DNA of 28,720 nt, taken from contig JAJZAG010000006.1 of assembly GCA_021799555.1 (NCBI GenBank), positions 1 to 28,720 of the forward strand, given 5' to 3'. The position numbers and the translations under genes are program-made. The notes beneath the pieces were generated by a model. It was not told the DNA's origin. It saw nothing but the letters and a program-made list of their open reading frames with translations, and did no database searches. This document shows, piece by piece, positions 22,473 through 28,720 of the stretch; the stretch's first letter is position 1, and the number at the start of each line of letters is the position of its first letter. The stretch is from Deltaproteobacteria bacterium (lineage in GTDB: Bacteria > Desulfobacterota > Binatia > Binatales > Binataceae).

Positions 22473-22985
22473 ATGCCAATGAAATCCGCCGATCCGAAAG
22501 TCTCCCTCGAATCCGTCGATCGCGCCAACTACCGCGCACTGTTCCGGATGCAACTGCGGCCGGAGCAGGAGAGCTTCGTGACGCCGCCGCGATGGACCCT
22601 GGCGCGATGCTACGTGCGAATGTTCGGCGACAACTTCGAGCATCTGCCGTATCTCATCCGCGCGCCCGGCGGCGACGTTATCGGCTACGCGACGACAGCG
22701 TGCGATCCGGCGAGCGACGACGACTACTGGATCGACGACATCATGATCGACGCCACGCATCAGCGGATGGGTTTCGGCCGCGCCGCGTTGCGCGAGGTGA
22801 TTTCGATGATCGCGGCGCGCTATCTGCGATGCCGCGGGGTTCGGCTAACCTGCTTTCGCGCCAACCTCAACGCCGCGGCGCTCTATCGCAGCCTCGGATT
22901 CGAGCCAACCGGCGACGTCGATCCGGAGTTCTCGGAGCCGAACTATATCTTGCGGGGACCCGCCCTCGACGCGCTCATTCGTTAG
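22473..22985 (+). CDS. GNAT-family N-acetyltransferase
   Basis: The product has 170 residues with the acetyl-CoA-binding motif A in WIDDIMIDATHQRMGFGRAAL, where the Q-R-M-G-F-G-R-A loop binds the pyrophosphate. The C-terminal ANLNAAALYRSLGFEPTGD is the usual motif B region. The N-terminal MQLRPEQESFV resembles spermidine/spermine-type and related small-molecule acetyltransferases, but the substrate is not determined. It starts 4 bases after the VWA gene's stop, so the two form a unit; I know of no established link between the families. A strong hairpin follows the stop, before a convergent gene. Confidence 0.88.
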   Translation: MPMKSADPKVSLESVDRANYRALFRMQLRPEQESFVTPPRWTLARCYVRMFGDNFEHLPYLIRAPGGDVIGYATTACDPASDDDYWIDDIMIDATHQRMGFGRAALREVISMIAARYLRCRGVRLTCFRANLNAAALYRSLGFEPTGDVDPEFSEPNYILRGPALDALIR

Positions 22986-23014
22986 AATTTCTCCCGACCG
23001 CATCGAGCGTCCGC

Positions 23015-23055
23015 GACAAAAACATCGGCGGCGCGATCCCTCGATCGCGCCGCCG
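23015..23055 (-). terminator. strong hairpin terminator between convergent GNAT and secreted-protein genes
   Basis: A perfect 13-bp stem (arms 23026-23038 and 23043-23055, 4-base loop) lies in the 105-base gap. On the minus strand it is followed after three bases by TTTTT, a good intrinsic terminator for the secreted-protein gene. On the plus strand no T-run follows, so it would work less well for the GNAT transcript. Confidence 0.7.
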
Positions 23056-23090
23056 CGAATGGTAACACTGATTCCGTTGCTGGCGCGCGC

Positions 23091-23663
23091 TTAACGGCAG
23101 ACGACGGTCGCGCGGCAGTTCAGCTTGTTGCTGAAATGACTGCCCAGATACTCGAGGCCGCTGTTCGGACAGAATGTAAACGACCCCGGATGGTACCAGC
23201 CGCCCTGCATGGTCGCGTCGTCCCCGGCATCCTTCTTGTTGGGCGCGTCCGCCATCCACTGGCCCTTTTCTTTGACCATATAAATATCAAGCTTGCTCGC
23301 CTCGCCCTTGGGAACTTCCGACGAGGCCGGCGAAAACATCGTGGCCTGCACAACCGCGTCCTTGGCCGTGGCACGCAACACCTTGACGCTCGCGGCATCG
23401 AATGCAACCGTCAGCTTCGGTCCCGTCTGCGCTGGGCGCAGCGAATCCTTGGTCACCTTCTTGGCGTACTTCTTCACCACCATCGCCTTGACAGCGTCGG
23501 CATCGTCGTCGGCTATCCCCTTGAAAATCTTTTGCGCAGCGGCCGTCAGCGCCGGATCGGCATTCGCCGCGGCCTGCGCGCGCGCGGCGCGCGGCGCAAG
23601 CGCCATCGCGAGTGCAATCATGCATGCGGTCAGGACCGCGATCAGGTTCTTGTTGAGCTTCAT
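23091..23663 (-). CDS. Secreted protein of unknown function with three C-terminal cysteines
   Basis: I do not recognise the family. The 190-residue product starts at ATG 23663 with a strong GGAGG 5 bases upstream; a longer frame from 23693 is disfavoured. The signal peptide spans residues 1-29 (ARA-QA). The mature part begins with a helical segment containing ALTAAAQKIFKGIADDDADA, followed by alternating strands (about 80-135), a pattern that may fit an NTF2-like fold; this is inference. Three cysteines (C165, C183, C189) lie in the last 26 residues, so one disulfide and a free or intermolecular Cys are possible. It is monocistronic, with an intrinsic terminator behind it, and divergent from trmD. 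Confidence 0.6.
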   Translation of the reverse strand: MKLNKNLIAVLTACMIALAMALAPRAARAQAAANADPALTAAAQKIFKGIADDDADAVKAMVVKKYAKKVTKDSLRPAQTGPKLTVAFDAASVKVLRATAKDAVVQATMFSPASSEVPKGEASKLDIYMVKEKGQWMADAPNKKDAGDDATMQGGWYHPGSFTFCPNSGLEYLGSHFSNKLNCRATVVCR

Positions 23664-23781
23664 CCTTTCCTCCGGTTCGAGCCTAAGTAGCATCCGTAAA
23701 ACTACCGCCGCAAGAGTCGCGGCGCCACCGCAATCCGCCCGTCTGGTTCGATCGCGCGCGTCCCTGTAGATTCAATACGCG

Positions 23782-23795
23782 CGCAGCGCGCTGCG
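23782..23795 (+). promoter_or_regulatory. 14-base palindrome immediately before the trmD start codon
   Basis: CGCAGCGCGCTGCG is a perfect palindrome that ends at the base before ATG 23796. It occupies the place where a Shine-Dalgarno sequence should be, and no AG-rich site is visible. It could fold or dimerise in RNA, or bind a protein as DNA. The GC-rich background makes chance possible. Confidence 0.3.
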
Positions 23796-24482
23796 ATGGA
23801 TTTTTACGTTATCACGCTGTTCCCCGAGATGTTCGAGTCGCCGTTTCGCGGCGGAATGATCGGCCGCGCGATCGAGCAGCGCATCCTTGCAATTCATCCG
23901 CACCCGCTGCGCCCCTACGGACTTGGCAGGTACAAGCAGGTCGATGACGCCCCGTACGGCGGCGGCAGCGGGATGGTAATGCGGCCGGAACCGATCGCGG
24001 CGGCGATCGACGCGGTTTGCGCCGGCCATCCTGCGCTATGGAAGGTGCTGCTGACCCCGCAGGGAGAGATCTTCAATCAGGCGCTCGCGCGCGAGTTCGC
24101 CGCAAAGACTGAGGGAATCCTGCTCATCGCGGGGCGCTACGAAGGAATCGACGAACGAGTGCGCTCGATGGTCGATCAGGAAATCTCGATCGGCGATTAC
24201 GTGCTGTCGGGCGGGGAACTGGCCGCGATGGTGGTAATCGAGGCGACGGGGCGGCTGCTCGCCGGTGTGCTCGGAAATCCCGACTCGCTCAAGGAGGAAT
24301 CGTTTGCCGAGCGCACACTCGAATATCCGCAATACACCCGGCCCGAGGAGTTTCGCGGGATGCGGGTGCCGGAGATTCTGCTCTCCGGTGATCACGCCAA
24401 AATTCGCGCTTGGCGCGAGGCCGAAGCGCGCCGCCGCACCGCGCGCCGCAGACCCGACCTGCTTGAGCGCCGCAAGTTTTGA
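23796..24482 (+). CDS. trmD: tRNA (guanine-N1)-methyltransferase
   Basis: TrmD methylates G37 of tRNAs to m1G and prevents frameshifting. The 228-residue protein begins YVITLFPEMFESPF and contains the APYGGGSGMVMRPEP loop. The trefoil-knot SAM site is LIAGRYEGIDERV, then EISIGDYVLSGGELAAMVVIE, and the later NPDSLKEESF segment is also conserved. It is slightly shorter than the usual 240-250 residues because the C-terminal tail is short. The TM1570-type methyltransferase overlaps or abuts its stop, and rplS lies downstream, the partly conserved rpsP-rimM-trmD-rplS neighbourhood. rpsP and rimM are not in front of it. No Shine-Dalgarno sequence is visible. Confidence 0.96.
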   Translation: MDFYVITLFPEMFESPFRGGMIGRAIEQRILAIHPHPLRPYGLGRYKQVDDAPYGGGSGMVMRPEPIAAAIDAVCAGHPALWKVLLTPQGEIFNQALAREFAAKTEGILLIAGRYEGIDERVRSMVDQEISIGDYVLSGGELAAMVVIEATGRLLAGVLGNPDSLKEESFAERTLEYPQYTRPEEFRGMRVPEILLSGDHAKIRAWREAEARRRTARRRPDLLERRKF

Positions 24483-24484
24483 CC

Positions 24485-25042
24485 GTGGCCGATCTCTTCC
24501 TCGCGCTGATCCATTATCCGGTTCTCAACCGCAACGGCGCTATCGTCACTTCCGCGATCACCAGCCTTGATATCCACGACCTCGCCCGATCGTCGCGCAC
24601 TTATGGCGTGCGCGCGTTCTTTATCGTGCATCCAATTCCCGAACAGCGCGACTTCGCGAGAACGGTGATCGATCATTGGCGCTTCGATTTCGGCCGCGCG
24701 TTCGATTCGCGCCGTCGCGAGGCGCTTGACCTGGTCCGAATCACCGCCACGCTGGAAGACGCATGCGCTGAAGCCGAGAAGATCGCGGGCGCGCGTCCGC
24801 TCGTCGTCCATACCTCGGCGCGCACCGACCGCGGCGTGACGTTCGCCCGGATGCGCGCGCGGCTTGAGGCTTCGGACGGGCAGCCCGCGATGATTCTGCT
24901 CGGGACCGGATTCGGGATGACGCCGGAAGTCGCCGCGCGCGCCGATATCCTGCTCGAAGCAATCAACGGCCCGACCGACTACAACCATCTATCGGTCCGC
25001 GCCGCCGGCGCGATCATGCTGGATCGCCTGCGCGGCCGGTAG
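24485..25042 (+). CDS. TM1570-type SAM-dependent RNA methyltransferase (SPOUT fold, PF09936 family)
   Basis: The start MADLFLALIHYPVLNRNG, then TSAITSLDIHDLARSSRTYGV and IVHPIPEQ, matches the family of Thermotoga TM1570, predicted SPOUT-class RNA methyltransferases. The later MILLGTGFGMTPE and NHLSVRAAGAIMLDRL supply the knotted SAM-binding region. The family typically sits between trmD and rplS in Thermotogae and deltaproteobacteria, as here. The RNA target is unknown to me. I use GTG 24485 (185 residues) because family members begin directly with this strand. A TTG at 24479 would overlap the trmD stop by 4 bases and is possible. Coupling with trmD is likely either way. Confidence 0.88.
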   Translation: MADLFLALIHYPVLNRNGAIVTSAITSLDIHDLARSSRTYGVRAFFIVHPIPEQRDFARTVIDHWRFDFGRAFDSRRREALDLVRITATLEDACAEAEKIAGARPLVVHTSARTDRGVTFARMRARLEASDGQPAMILLGTGFGMTPEVAARADILLEAINGPTDYNHLSVRAAGAIMLDRLRGR

Positions 25043-25121
25043 CGTGTGCTGCTTGCCGGCGCGGCGTGGTCAAGCGCAAACTGGACGCAAGAGGTTTTGT
25101 GTTTTGGAGGAACGCGGTCGC

Positions 25122-25631
25122 GTGATCGGAAATTCCAGCCGTCTCTTTCGCCGCACGATTCTTTGCACAGCGATGCTCGCGGCTGCGGCCGGATGCGGCG
25201 TGAGCGCCGCCAACTCCACGCGCTTGCCGTCGACTGCGGCCAGCAATCCAACCGCGCTCGTTTTCAAGCATTGCCCCGAACTCGTTTGCACCCAAGCCGA
25301 CGTCCCGCGCTGCGACTTCTCGGAGATTGTCGATAGCGACGGACTCAATCCGATCCGCGAACGATTCGGATGCGTTCGCTCCGGTCACGGGACCGTGTGT
25401 GAGGAACACCGCGCGCTCGTCGGCAGCGAAGACACGCCGCTCGAAAATCAGGTGCTGAAGTTCCAATGCTCGGGCGATCCGGTCGAGTGCGAAGCAATCG
25501 GCGGAATCTCGCCGTGGGCCACAACGCTCGAGCTGCCAAAAGCGTCCCGCAAAAGCGTCTCCTGCCGCGCGCCGCACCCTGCCGGTCCGCCGCCCGCGCC
25601 CAACCCGGTCCCCGGCCCCGACACGGTATAG
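25122..25631 (+). CDS. Cys-rich putative lipoprotein, unknown function
   Basis: I do not recognise the family. The 169-residue product from GTG 25122 (GGAGG 11 bases upstream) has a basic start, a hydrophobic stretch and a lipobox-like AAGC at C25. This is weaker than the ideal because the -3 residue is Ala. The mature part holds eight further cysteines: C51, C56, C64, C84, C93, C116, C123 and C148. That count fits four disulfides in an oxidised compartment. The last 20 residues are Pro-rich. It interrupts the usual adjacency of the TM1570-type methyltransferase and rplS. An alternative open frame reaches back to 25044, but it puts the hydrophobic stretch far from the N-terminus. Confidence 0.55.
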   Translation: MIGNSSRLFRRTILCTAMLAAAAGCGVSAANSTRLPSTAASNPTALVFKHCPELVCTQADVPRCDFSEIVDSDGLNPIRERFGCVRSGHGTVCEEHRALVGSEDTPLENQVLKFQCSGDPVECEAIGGISPWATTLELPKASRKSVSCRAPHPAGPPPAPNPVPGPDTV

Positions 25632-25724
25632 GGCTCGGCGCTCGATTTGAAACTCAAGCTCCGGCGCTTGTTTCAGTTGCCCGGTTTCGATAGGTTTGGG
25701 TGCTCAACCCGGGAAACATTTCAC

Positions 25725-26069
25725 ATGAACAGCGTCATCAAGAAGCTCGAAGATCGAGCACTGCGCAGCGACCTTCCTAACTTCCGCGTGGGTGACACCC
25801 TGCGCCTGCAGGTCAAGGTCCGCGAGGGCGAAAAGGAACGCATCCAATCGTTCGAAGGCGTCGTGATCAAAATGAATCGCGGCGGAAATCGCGCGACCTT
25901 CACCGTGCGCAAGGTCTCCTACGGAGTCGGAGTCGAGCGGATCTTTCCACTCCACTCGCCGAGGCTCGAAAAGATTCAGGTCCTTTCGCGAAGCCGCGTA
26001 CGCCGCGCCCGCCTCTACTATCTGCGCGGTCGCCAAGGGAAGGCAGCTCGCCTCGACACACAGATCTGA
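25725..26069 (+). CDS. rplS: 50S ribosomal protein L19
   Basis: The 114-residue protein is a typical L19, which lies at the interface of the two ribosomal subunits. The sequence has FRVGDTLRLQVKVREGEKERIQSFEG, then VIKMNRGGNRATFTVRKVSYGVGVERIFPLHSP, and the basic end VRRARLYYLRGRQGKAAR. I start it at ATG 25725; the upstream frame to 25647 is not conserved. A GGGAAA lies 10 bases ahead as the ribosome binding site. It is part of the trmD neighbourhood, but a Cys-rich lipoprotein gene separates it from the RNA methyltransferase gene. The convergent bactofilin gene ends 30 bases after its stop. Confidence 0.97.
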   Translation: MNSVIKKLEDRALRSDLPNFRVGDTLRLQVKVREGEKERIQSFEGVVIKMNRGGNRATFTVRKVSYGVGVERIFPLHSPRLEKIQVLSRSRVRRARLYYLRGRQGKAARLDTQI

Positions 26070-26076
26070 TCGGATC

Positions 26077-26093
26077 GCGCGGCGCCGCCGCGC
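26077..26093 (+). terminator. GC hairpin after rplS
   Basis: GCGCGG and CCGCGC form a perfect 6-bp stem with a 5-base loop, followed after a few bases by TGTTATTT. It lies in the 30-base gap between convergent rplS and bactofilin genes. The T-run is interrupted, so termination strength is uncertain. Confidence 0.4.
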
Positions 26094-26099
26094 CGCCTG

Positions 26100-26525
26100 T
26101 TATTTCACGCCCGGGGTTGCCATGCGCACGTGCCCGTCGAAATGGGCGCCTTCGCAGATGGTCAAACTTTCGGTGTCGATGTTCCCGTCCATCCGCGCTC
26201 GCGGGCCGAGCACAACGCGTTTGGAGCCGGCGATATCGCCGCGTAATTCGCCCATTATCAACAGGCGCGGCGCGCGGACCTTGCCTTCGATCATCGCGCC
26301 TTCCGAAATCACCACCAGCTCGGCAGACGAAACCTCACCGCGAAACCGCCCTTCGATTCTGACCGGCTCGTGAAATACGAGCCGTCCCGACACGTTGACA
26401 TTACGCCCGACCGCGACGCGCGTGCGCTCTTCGACCCACGCCGCCGCCGGCTCATTCGGGATTTGAGTGGCAGGGCGCGCACCCGCGTGCTCCAGATCGC
26501 TGTGTCCGTTTTGTCCGGTAGCCAT
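26100..26525 (-). CDS. Bactofilin family cytoskeletal protein
   Basis: The 141-residue protein has a disordered N-terminal tail (about 1-35) followed by a right-handed beta-helix core. The core repeats short hydrophobic and Gly turns: VGRNVNVSGRLVFHEPVRIEGRFRGEV, then LVVISEGAMIEGKV, LLIMGELRGDIAGS and ICEGAHFDGHV. This is the DUF583 (bactofilin) pattern. Bactofilins polymerise without nucleotide and organise cell shape, polarity or cell-wall enzymes. No M23 peptidase or LysM gene adjoins it, unlike many bactofilin loci. It follows the peptide-transporter ATPase gene by 31 bases on the same strand and may be read through from it. Confidence 0.9.
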   Translation of the reverse strand: MATGQNGHSDLEHAGARPATQIPNEPAAAWVEERTRVAVGRNVNVSGRLVFHEPVRIEGRFRGEVSSAELVVISEGAMIEGKVRAPRLLIMGELRGDIAGSKRVVLGPRARMDGNIDTESLTICEGAHFDGHVRMATPGVK

Positions 26526-26556
26526 TTTGATTCAGCCCGGCTCCGCCCGACATAGC

Positions 26557-27594
26557 CTATGGCGCTGGAAATACATGACATGCCACCGCATGTCCACCGC
26601 GTCCCGTTACCAGCTCCGGCTCGATCGTTCTGCACTCATCCTTCGCATAAGGGCATCGCGGATGAAAGGCGCAGCCGGAAGGTGGATTTACCGGGCTCGG
26701 CATCTCGCCGGGCAACTTGATGCGCTCCGGCTTGCCGGCCGGATCGACGCTTGGAATCGCGGACAGCAGGGCGCGAGTATAGGGATGACGCGGGTTGGCG
26801 TATATCTCCTCGCGTGTGGCAAGTTCCACGATCTTGCCGAGGTACATGATCGCGACGCGGCGGCTGATATGTTCGACGACGCGCAGATCGTGCGCGACGA
26901 ACAGGTAGGTCAGGTGCAGGCGCTCCTGCAAGTCCTGCAACAGATTGATGATCTGCGCTTGGATCGAAACGTCGAGCGCGGAGACCGGTTCGTCAAGCAC
27001 GATAAAGCGCGGACCCACCGCAAGCGCGCGCGCGATTCCGATTCGCTGCCGCTGCCCGCCGGAGAATTCGTGCGGATAGCGATTCATCGCTTCCCCGCCT
27101 AGCCCTACCATCCCGAGCAGATCGGCGATTCGGTTTTCCTTGTCGCGGCCGCGCGCAAGATCGTGAATCTCGATACCTTCGCCGACGATCGCGCGCACCC
27201 TCATGCGCGGATTGAGCGACGCGTACGGATCCTGAAACACGAGCTGCATCTCGCGCCTGAGCGCACGTAACTCCTTGCGCCCGAGCGTTGAAAGATCACG
27301 CCCGTCAAACCATACCTTGCCGGTGGTCGAATCGAGGAGCTTCAAGATCAATCTTCCGAGCGTGGATTTTCCCGAGCCCGACTCGCCGACCAACCCAACC
27401 GTCTCGCCGGGGAATATTTCGAGATTCACTCCCGTCACCGCCTTAACGGTGAGCCGGTTGCGCGCGAAAAGCGCGTCGCCGCCGGCGTCGAATTCCTTGC
27501 CGAGGTTTTCGGCGCGGACGAGCGCGGCGCCCGAATCGGGAATCGCCGCCGGCGCGACGCCGCGCTCCGGATCAGACGCGGATACAGGCGACAT
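26557..27594 (-). CDS. oppF: Oligopeptide/dipeptide ABC transporter ATP-binding protein (OppF/DppF type)
   Basis: This 345-residue ATPase drives peptide uptake with its OppD partner. Walker A is GESGSGKST, the Q-loop is in LVFQDPYASLNPR, the signature is FSGGQRQRIGIARA and Walker B is FIVLDEPVSALD, followed by the H-switch VAHDL. The C-terminal GCAFHPRCPYAKDEC is the Cys-containing motif of Opp/Dpp ATPases. I start it at ATG 27594, which overlaps the end of the OppD gene by 23 bases; the frame remains open to 27771, but that would lie deep inside OppD. Coupled translation is likely. Substrate class (oligopeptide, dipeptide or nickel) cannot be told from the ATPase. Confidence 0.93.
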   Translation of the reverse strand: MSPVSASDPERGVAPAAIPDSGAALVRAENLGKEFDAGGDALFARNRLTVKAVTGVNLEIFPGETVGLVGESGSGKSTLGRLILKLLDSTTGKVWFDGRDLSTLGRKELRALRREMQLVFQDPYASLNPRMRVRAIVGEGIEIHDLARGRDKENRIADLLGMVGLGGEAMNRYPHEFSGGQRQRIGIARALAVGPRFIVLDEPVSALDVSIQAQIINLLQDLQERLHLTYLFVAHDLRVVEHISRRVAIMYLGKIVELATREEIYANPRHPYTRALLSAIPSVDPAGKPERIKLPGEMPSPVNPPSGCAFHPRCPYAKDECRTIEPELVTGRGGHAVACHVFPAP

Positions 27595-28597
27595 AATGGT
27601 TGGGCGCCTTTGCCTCGAGCGGCGGAACGGCTTGCGAACATTCGGGGACCGCGAGCGGGCATCGCGGATGAAATCTGCATCCGGGCGGCGGCCGCAGCGC
27701 GCTCGGAATCGAACCCGCAATCGCCTGCAAGCGCTTGCGGCGCCTGCCGTCGATTCCCGGAATCGACTCAAGCAGTCCGCGCGTATACGGACTCAGCGGA
27801 TTTGCGAACAGCTCTCGCGACGCCGCCTGCTCCATCACGCGCGCGGAATAAAGGATCGTCACGTCGTCGGCGTACTCGGCGACGATCCCGAGATCATGCG
27901 TGACGAGAATCACCGCCAGACCGAGCCGCGATTGCAGCTCCCGGATCAGATCGAGAATTTGCGCCTGAATCGTCACGTCGAGCGCCGTGGTCGGTTCGTC
28001 GGCGACCAGTACTTTGGGATTGCACGCCAACGCCATCGCGATCATCACCCGCTGCCGCATCCCGCCGGAGAGTTGATGCGGATAATCGTCGATGCGCCGC
28101 TCGGGGTCGGCGATTCCGACCAGCTTGAGCGCCTCGATCGATCGCTCACGCGTCTCGCGGCGCGCGGTGTGCTGATGCAGCCGCACGGCTTCACCGATCT
28201 GGCTGCCGATCGTGAAGACCGGGTTGAGCGAGGTCATCGGCTCCTGGAAGATCATCGCGATCCGCGCGCCACGAATCGCGCGCATCTCCGGCTCGGGAAG
28301 TTTGAGCAGATCGATCCCCTCGAAGATAATCTCGCCGCCGGTGATCCGCGCCGACTCAGGCAACAGCCGCATGATCGACAAAACAGTTGCGGTCTTGCCC
28401 GAGCCCGACTCGCCGACGATCCCCATCAGCTTGCCCGGCTCGACCGAGAAGCTCACGCCGTCAACCGCGCGCACTTCCCCCTCGCCCGTAAAGAACGAAG
28501 TCCGCAAAGACCTTACTTCCAGTAAAGGAGCCACCGTTTGCGCAAGGCTAGCATCGCCGCCGCGTGCGGGACCAGATGATAGTTTTTCAACCGGCAT
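27572..28597 (-). CDS. oppD: Oligopeptide/dipeptide ABC transporter ATP-binding protein (OppD/DppD type)
   Basis: The 341-residue protein is the first of two ATPases. It has Walker A GESGSGKTA, Q-loop MIFQEPMTSLNPV, signature LSGGMRQRVMIAMA, Walker B VLVADEPTTALD and H-switch VTHDL. The C-terminal GCRFHPRCPLAVPEC is the Opp/Dpp-specific Cys motif. The first about 28 residues are an extra, non-conserved leader before LLEVRSLRTSFFT, so the true start could be later than ATG 28597. The frame begins 11 bases inside the stop region of the upstream permease gene. The order permease-ATPase-ATPase on the minus strand is the usual end of an opp/dpp operon. Confidence 0.93.
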   Translation of the reverse strand: MPVEKLSSGPARGGDASLAQTVAPLLEVRSLRTSFFTGEGEVRAVDGVSFSVEPGKLMGIVGESGSGKTATVLSIMRLLPESARITGGEIIFEGIDLLKLPEPEMRAIRGARIAMIFQEPMTSLNPVFTIGSQIGEAVRLHQHTARRETRERSIEALKLVGIADPERRIDDYPHQLSGGMRQRVMIAMALACNPKVLVADEPTTALDVTIQAQILDLIRELQSRLGLAVILVTHDLGIVAEYADDVTILYSARVMEQAASRELFANPLSPYTRGLLESIPGIDGRRRKRLQAIAGSIPSALRPPPGCRFHPRCPLAVPECSQAVPPLEAKAPNHYVACIRV

Positions 28598-28720
28598 TCG
28601 AGGGATCCAGGCGGTCGCGCAGGTGGTCGCCGAGGAAGTTGAACGACATCACGGCCAGAAAGATGAACAGGCCCGGAATCAGGATCCACGGATAACGCGC
28701 GAGGTTCTGCACGTCCTGCG
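28587..28720 (-). CDS. Oligopeptide/dipeptide ABC transporter permease, C-terminal end (OppC/DppC type; 5' end outside window)
   Basis: Only the last 44 residues are visible. They read as a final transmembrane helix, YPWILIPGLFIFLAVMSFN, followed by FLGDHLRDRLDPSNAG and a TGA. The ending L-G-D-x-L-R-D-x-L-D-P is the classic C-terminus of OppC/DppC permeases. The stop overlaps the OppD start by 11 bases. The rest of the permease, the second permease and the binding protein should lie beyond base 28720. Confidence 0.88.
   Translation of the reverse strand, partial: QDVQNLARYPWILIPGLFIFLAVMSFNFLGDHLRDRLDPSNAG

Noticed and set aside
27275..28525. A 416-codon plus-strand frame over oppD and oppF
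   Set aside because: It is the antisense shadow of two clear ABC ATPases, rich in Arg and His without motifs.
1..28720. A mobile element, prophage, CRISPR or defence island
   Set aside because: No transposase, integrase, repeat array, terminal inverted repeats or known defence domain was seen; the window is mostly housekeeping genes.

Overview
The window is a GC-rich stretch of bacterial chromosome, almost fully coding, with no rRNA, tRNA, CRISPR array, insertion sequence, phage gene or integrase that I can support. Gene content and order (a CobA-HemD fusion next to hemB, trmD followed by a TM1570-type RNA methyltransferase and rplS, bactofilin, DUF2203, DUF4149 and DUF2231 proteins, LysM membrane protein) point to a Gram-negative bacterium of the broad deltaproteobacterial type (Desulfobacterota, Binatota or Myxococcota relatives). 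This placement is inference from gene families; no marker in the window settles the phylum.

Layout. 1-1908 (+): the end of a uroporphyrinogen III methyltransferase/synthase fusion and hemB (tetrapyrrole synthesis). 1956-4862 (-): a tight five-gene run of DUF2203, DUF4149 membrane protein, HAD hydrolase, hotdog thioesterase and a QueG-related iron-sulfur protein. 5011-7461 (+): lon, with its own putative promoter. 7676-9693 (+): a FimV-like LysM membrane protein, then a small secreted Cys/His protein paired with a DUF2231 membrane protein. 9811-12693 (+): a crotonase-family enzyme, pyrE, aroE and a VOC protein. 12818-14034 (-): arsR-arsM. 14161-18042 (-): grpE-dnaK-dnaJ. 18236-19387 (+): a secreted beta-propeller protein lying between grpE and hrcA. 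19663-20703 (-): hrcA. 20852-22985 (+): a VWA (ViaA/CoxE-like) protein and a GNAT acetyltransferase. 23091-23663 (-): a secreted Cys-containing protein of unknown function. 23796-26069 (+): trmD, TM1570-type methyltransferase, a Cys-rich putative lipoprotein and rplS. 26100-28720 (-): C-terminal end of an oligopeptide/dipeptide ABC permease, its two ATPases, and a bactofilin.

How the parts work together. Lon and the HrcA/GrpE/DnaK/DnaJ set form a proteostasis neighbourhood, but hrcA is split from the chaperone genes and no CIRCE operator is visible at either hrcA or grpE. An inverted repeat at the grpE promoter position and a 14-bp RNA hairpin between dnaK and dnaJ are candidates for alternative control. 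The arsR-arsM pair is an arsenic methylation module without efflux pump or reductase in view. Most of the window is housekeeping. I see no clear defence or mobile system; the most plausible uncharacterised units are the secreted Cys/His protein plus DUF2231 pair, the orphan VWA protein with its GNAT partner, the short FimV-like protein, and the Cys-rich lipoprotein inserted between trmD and rplS.
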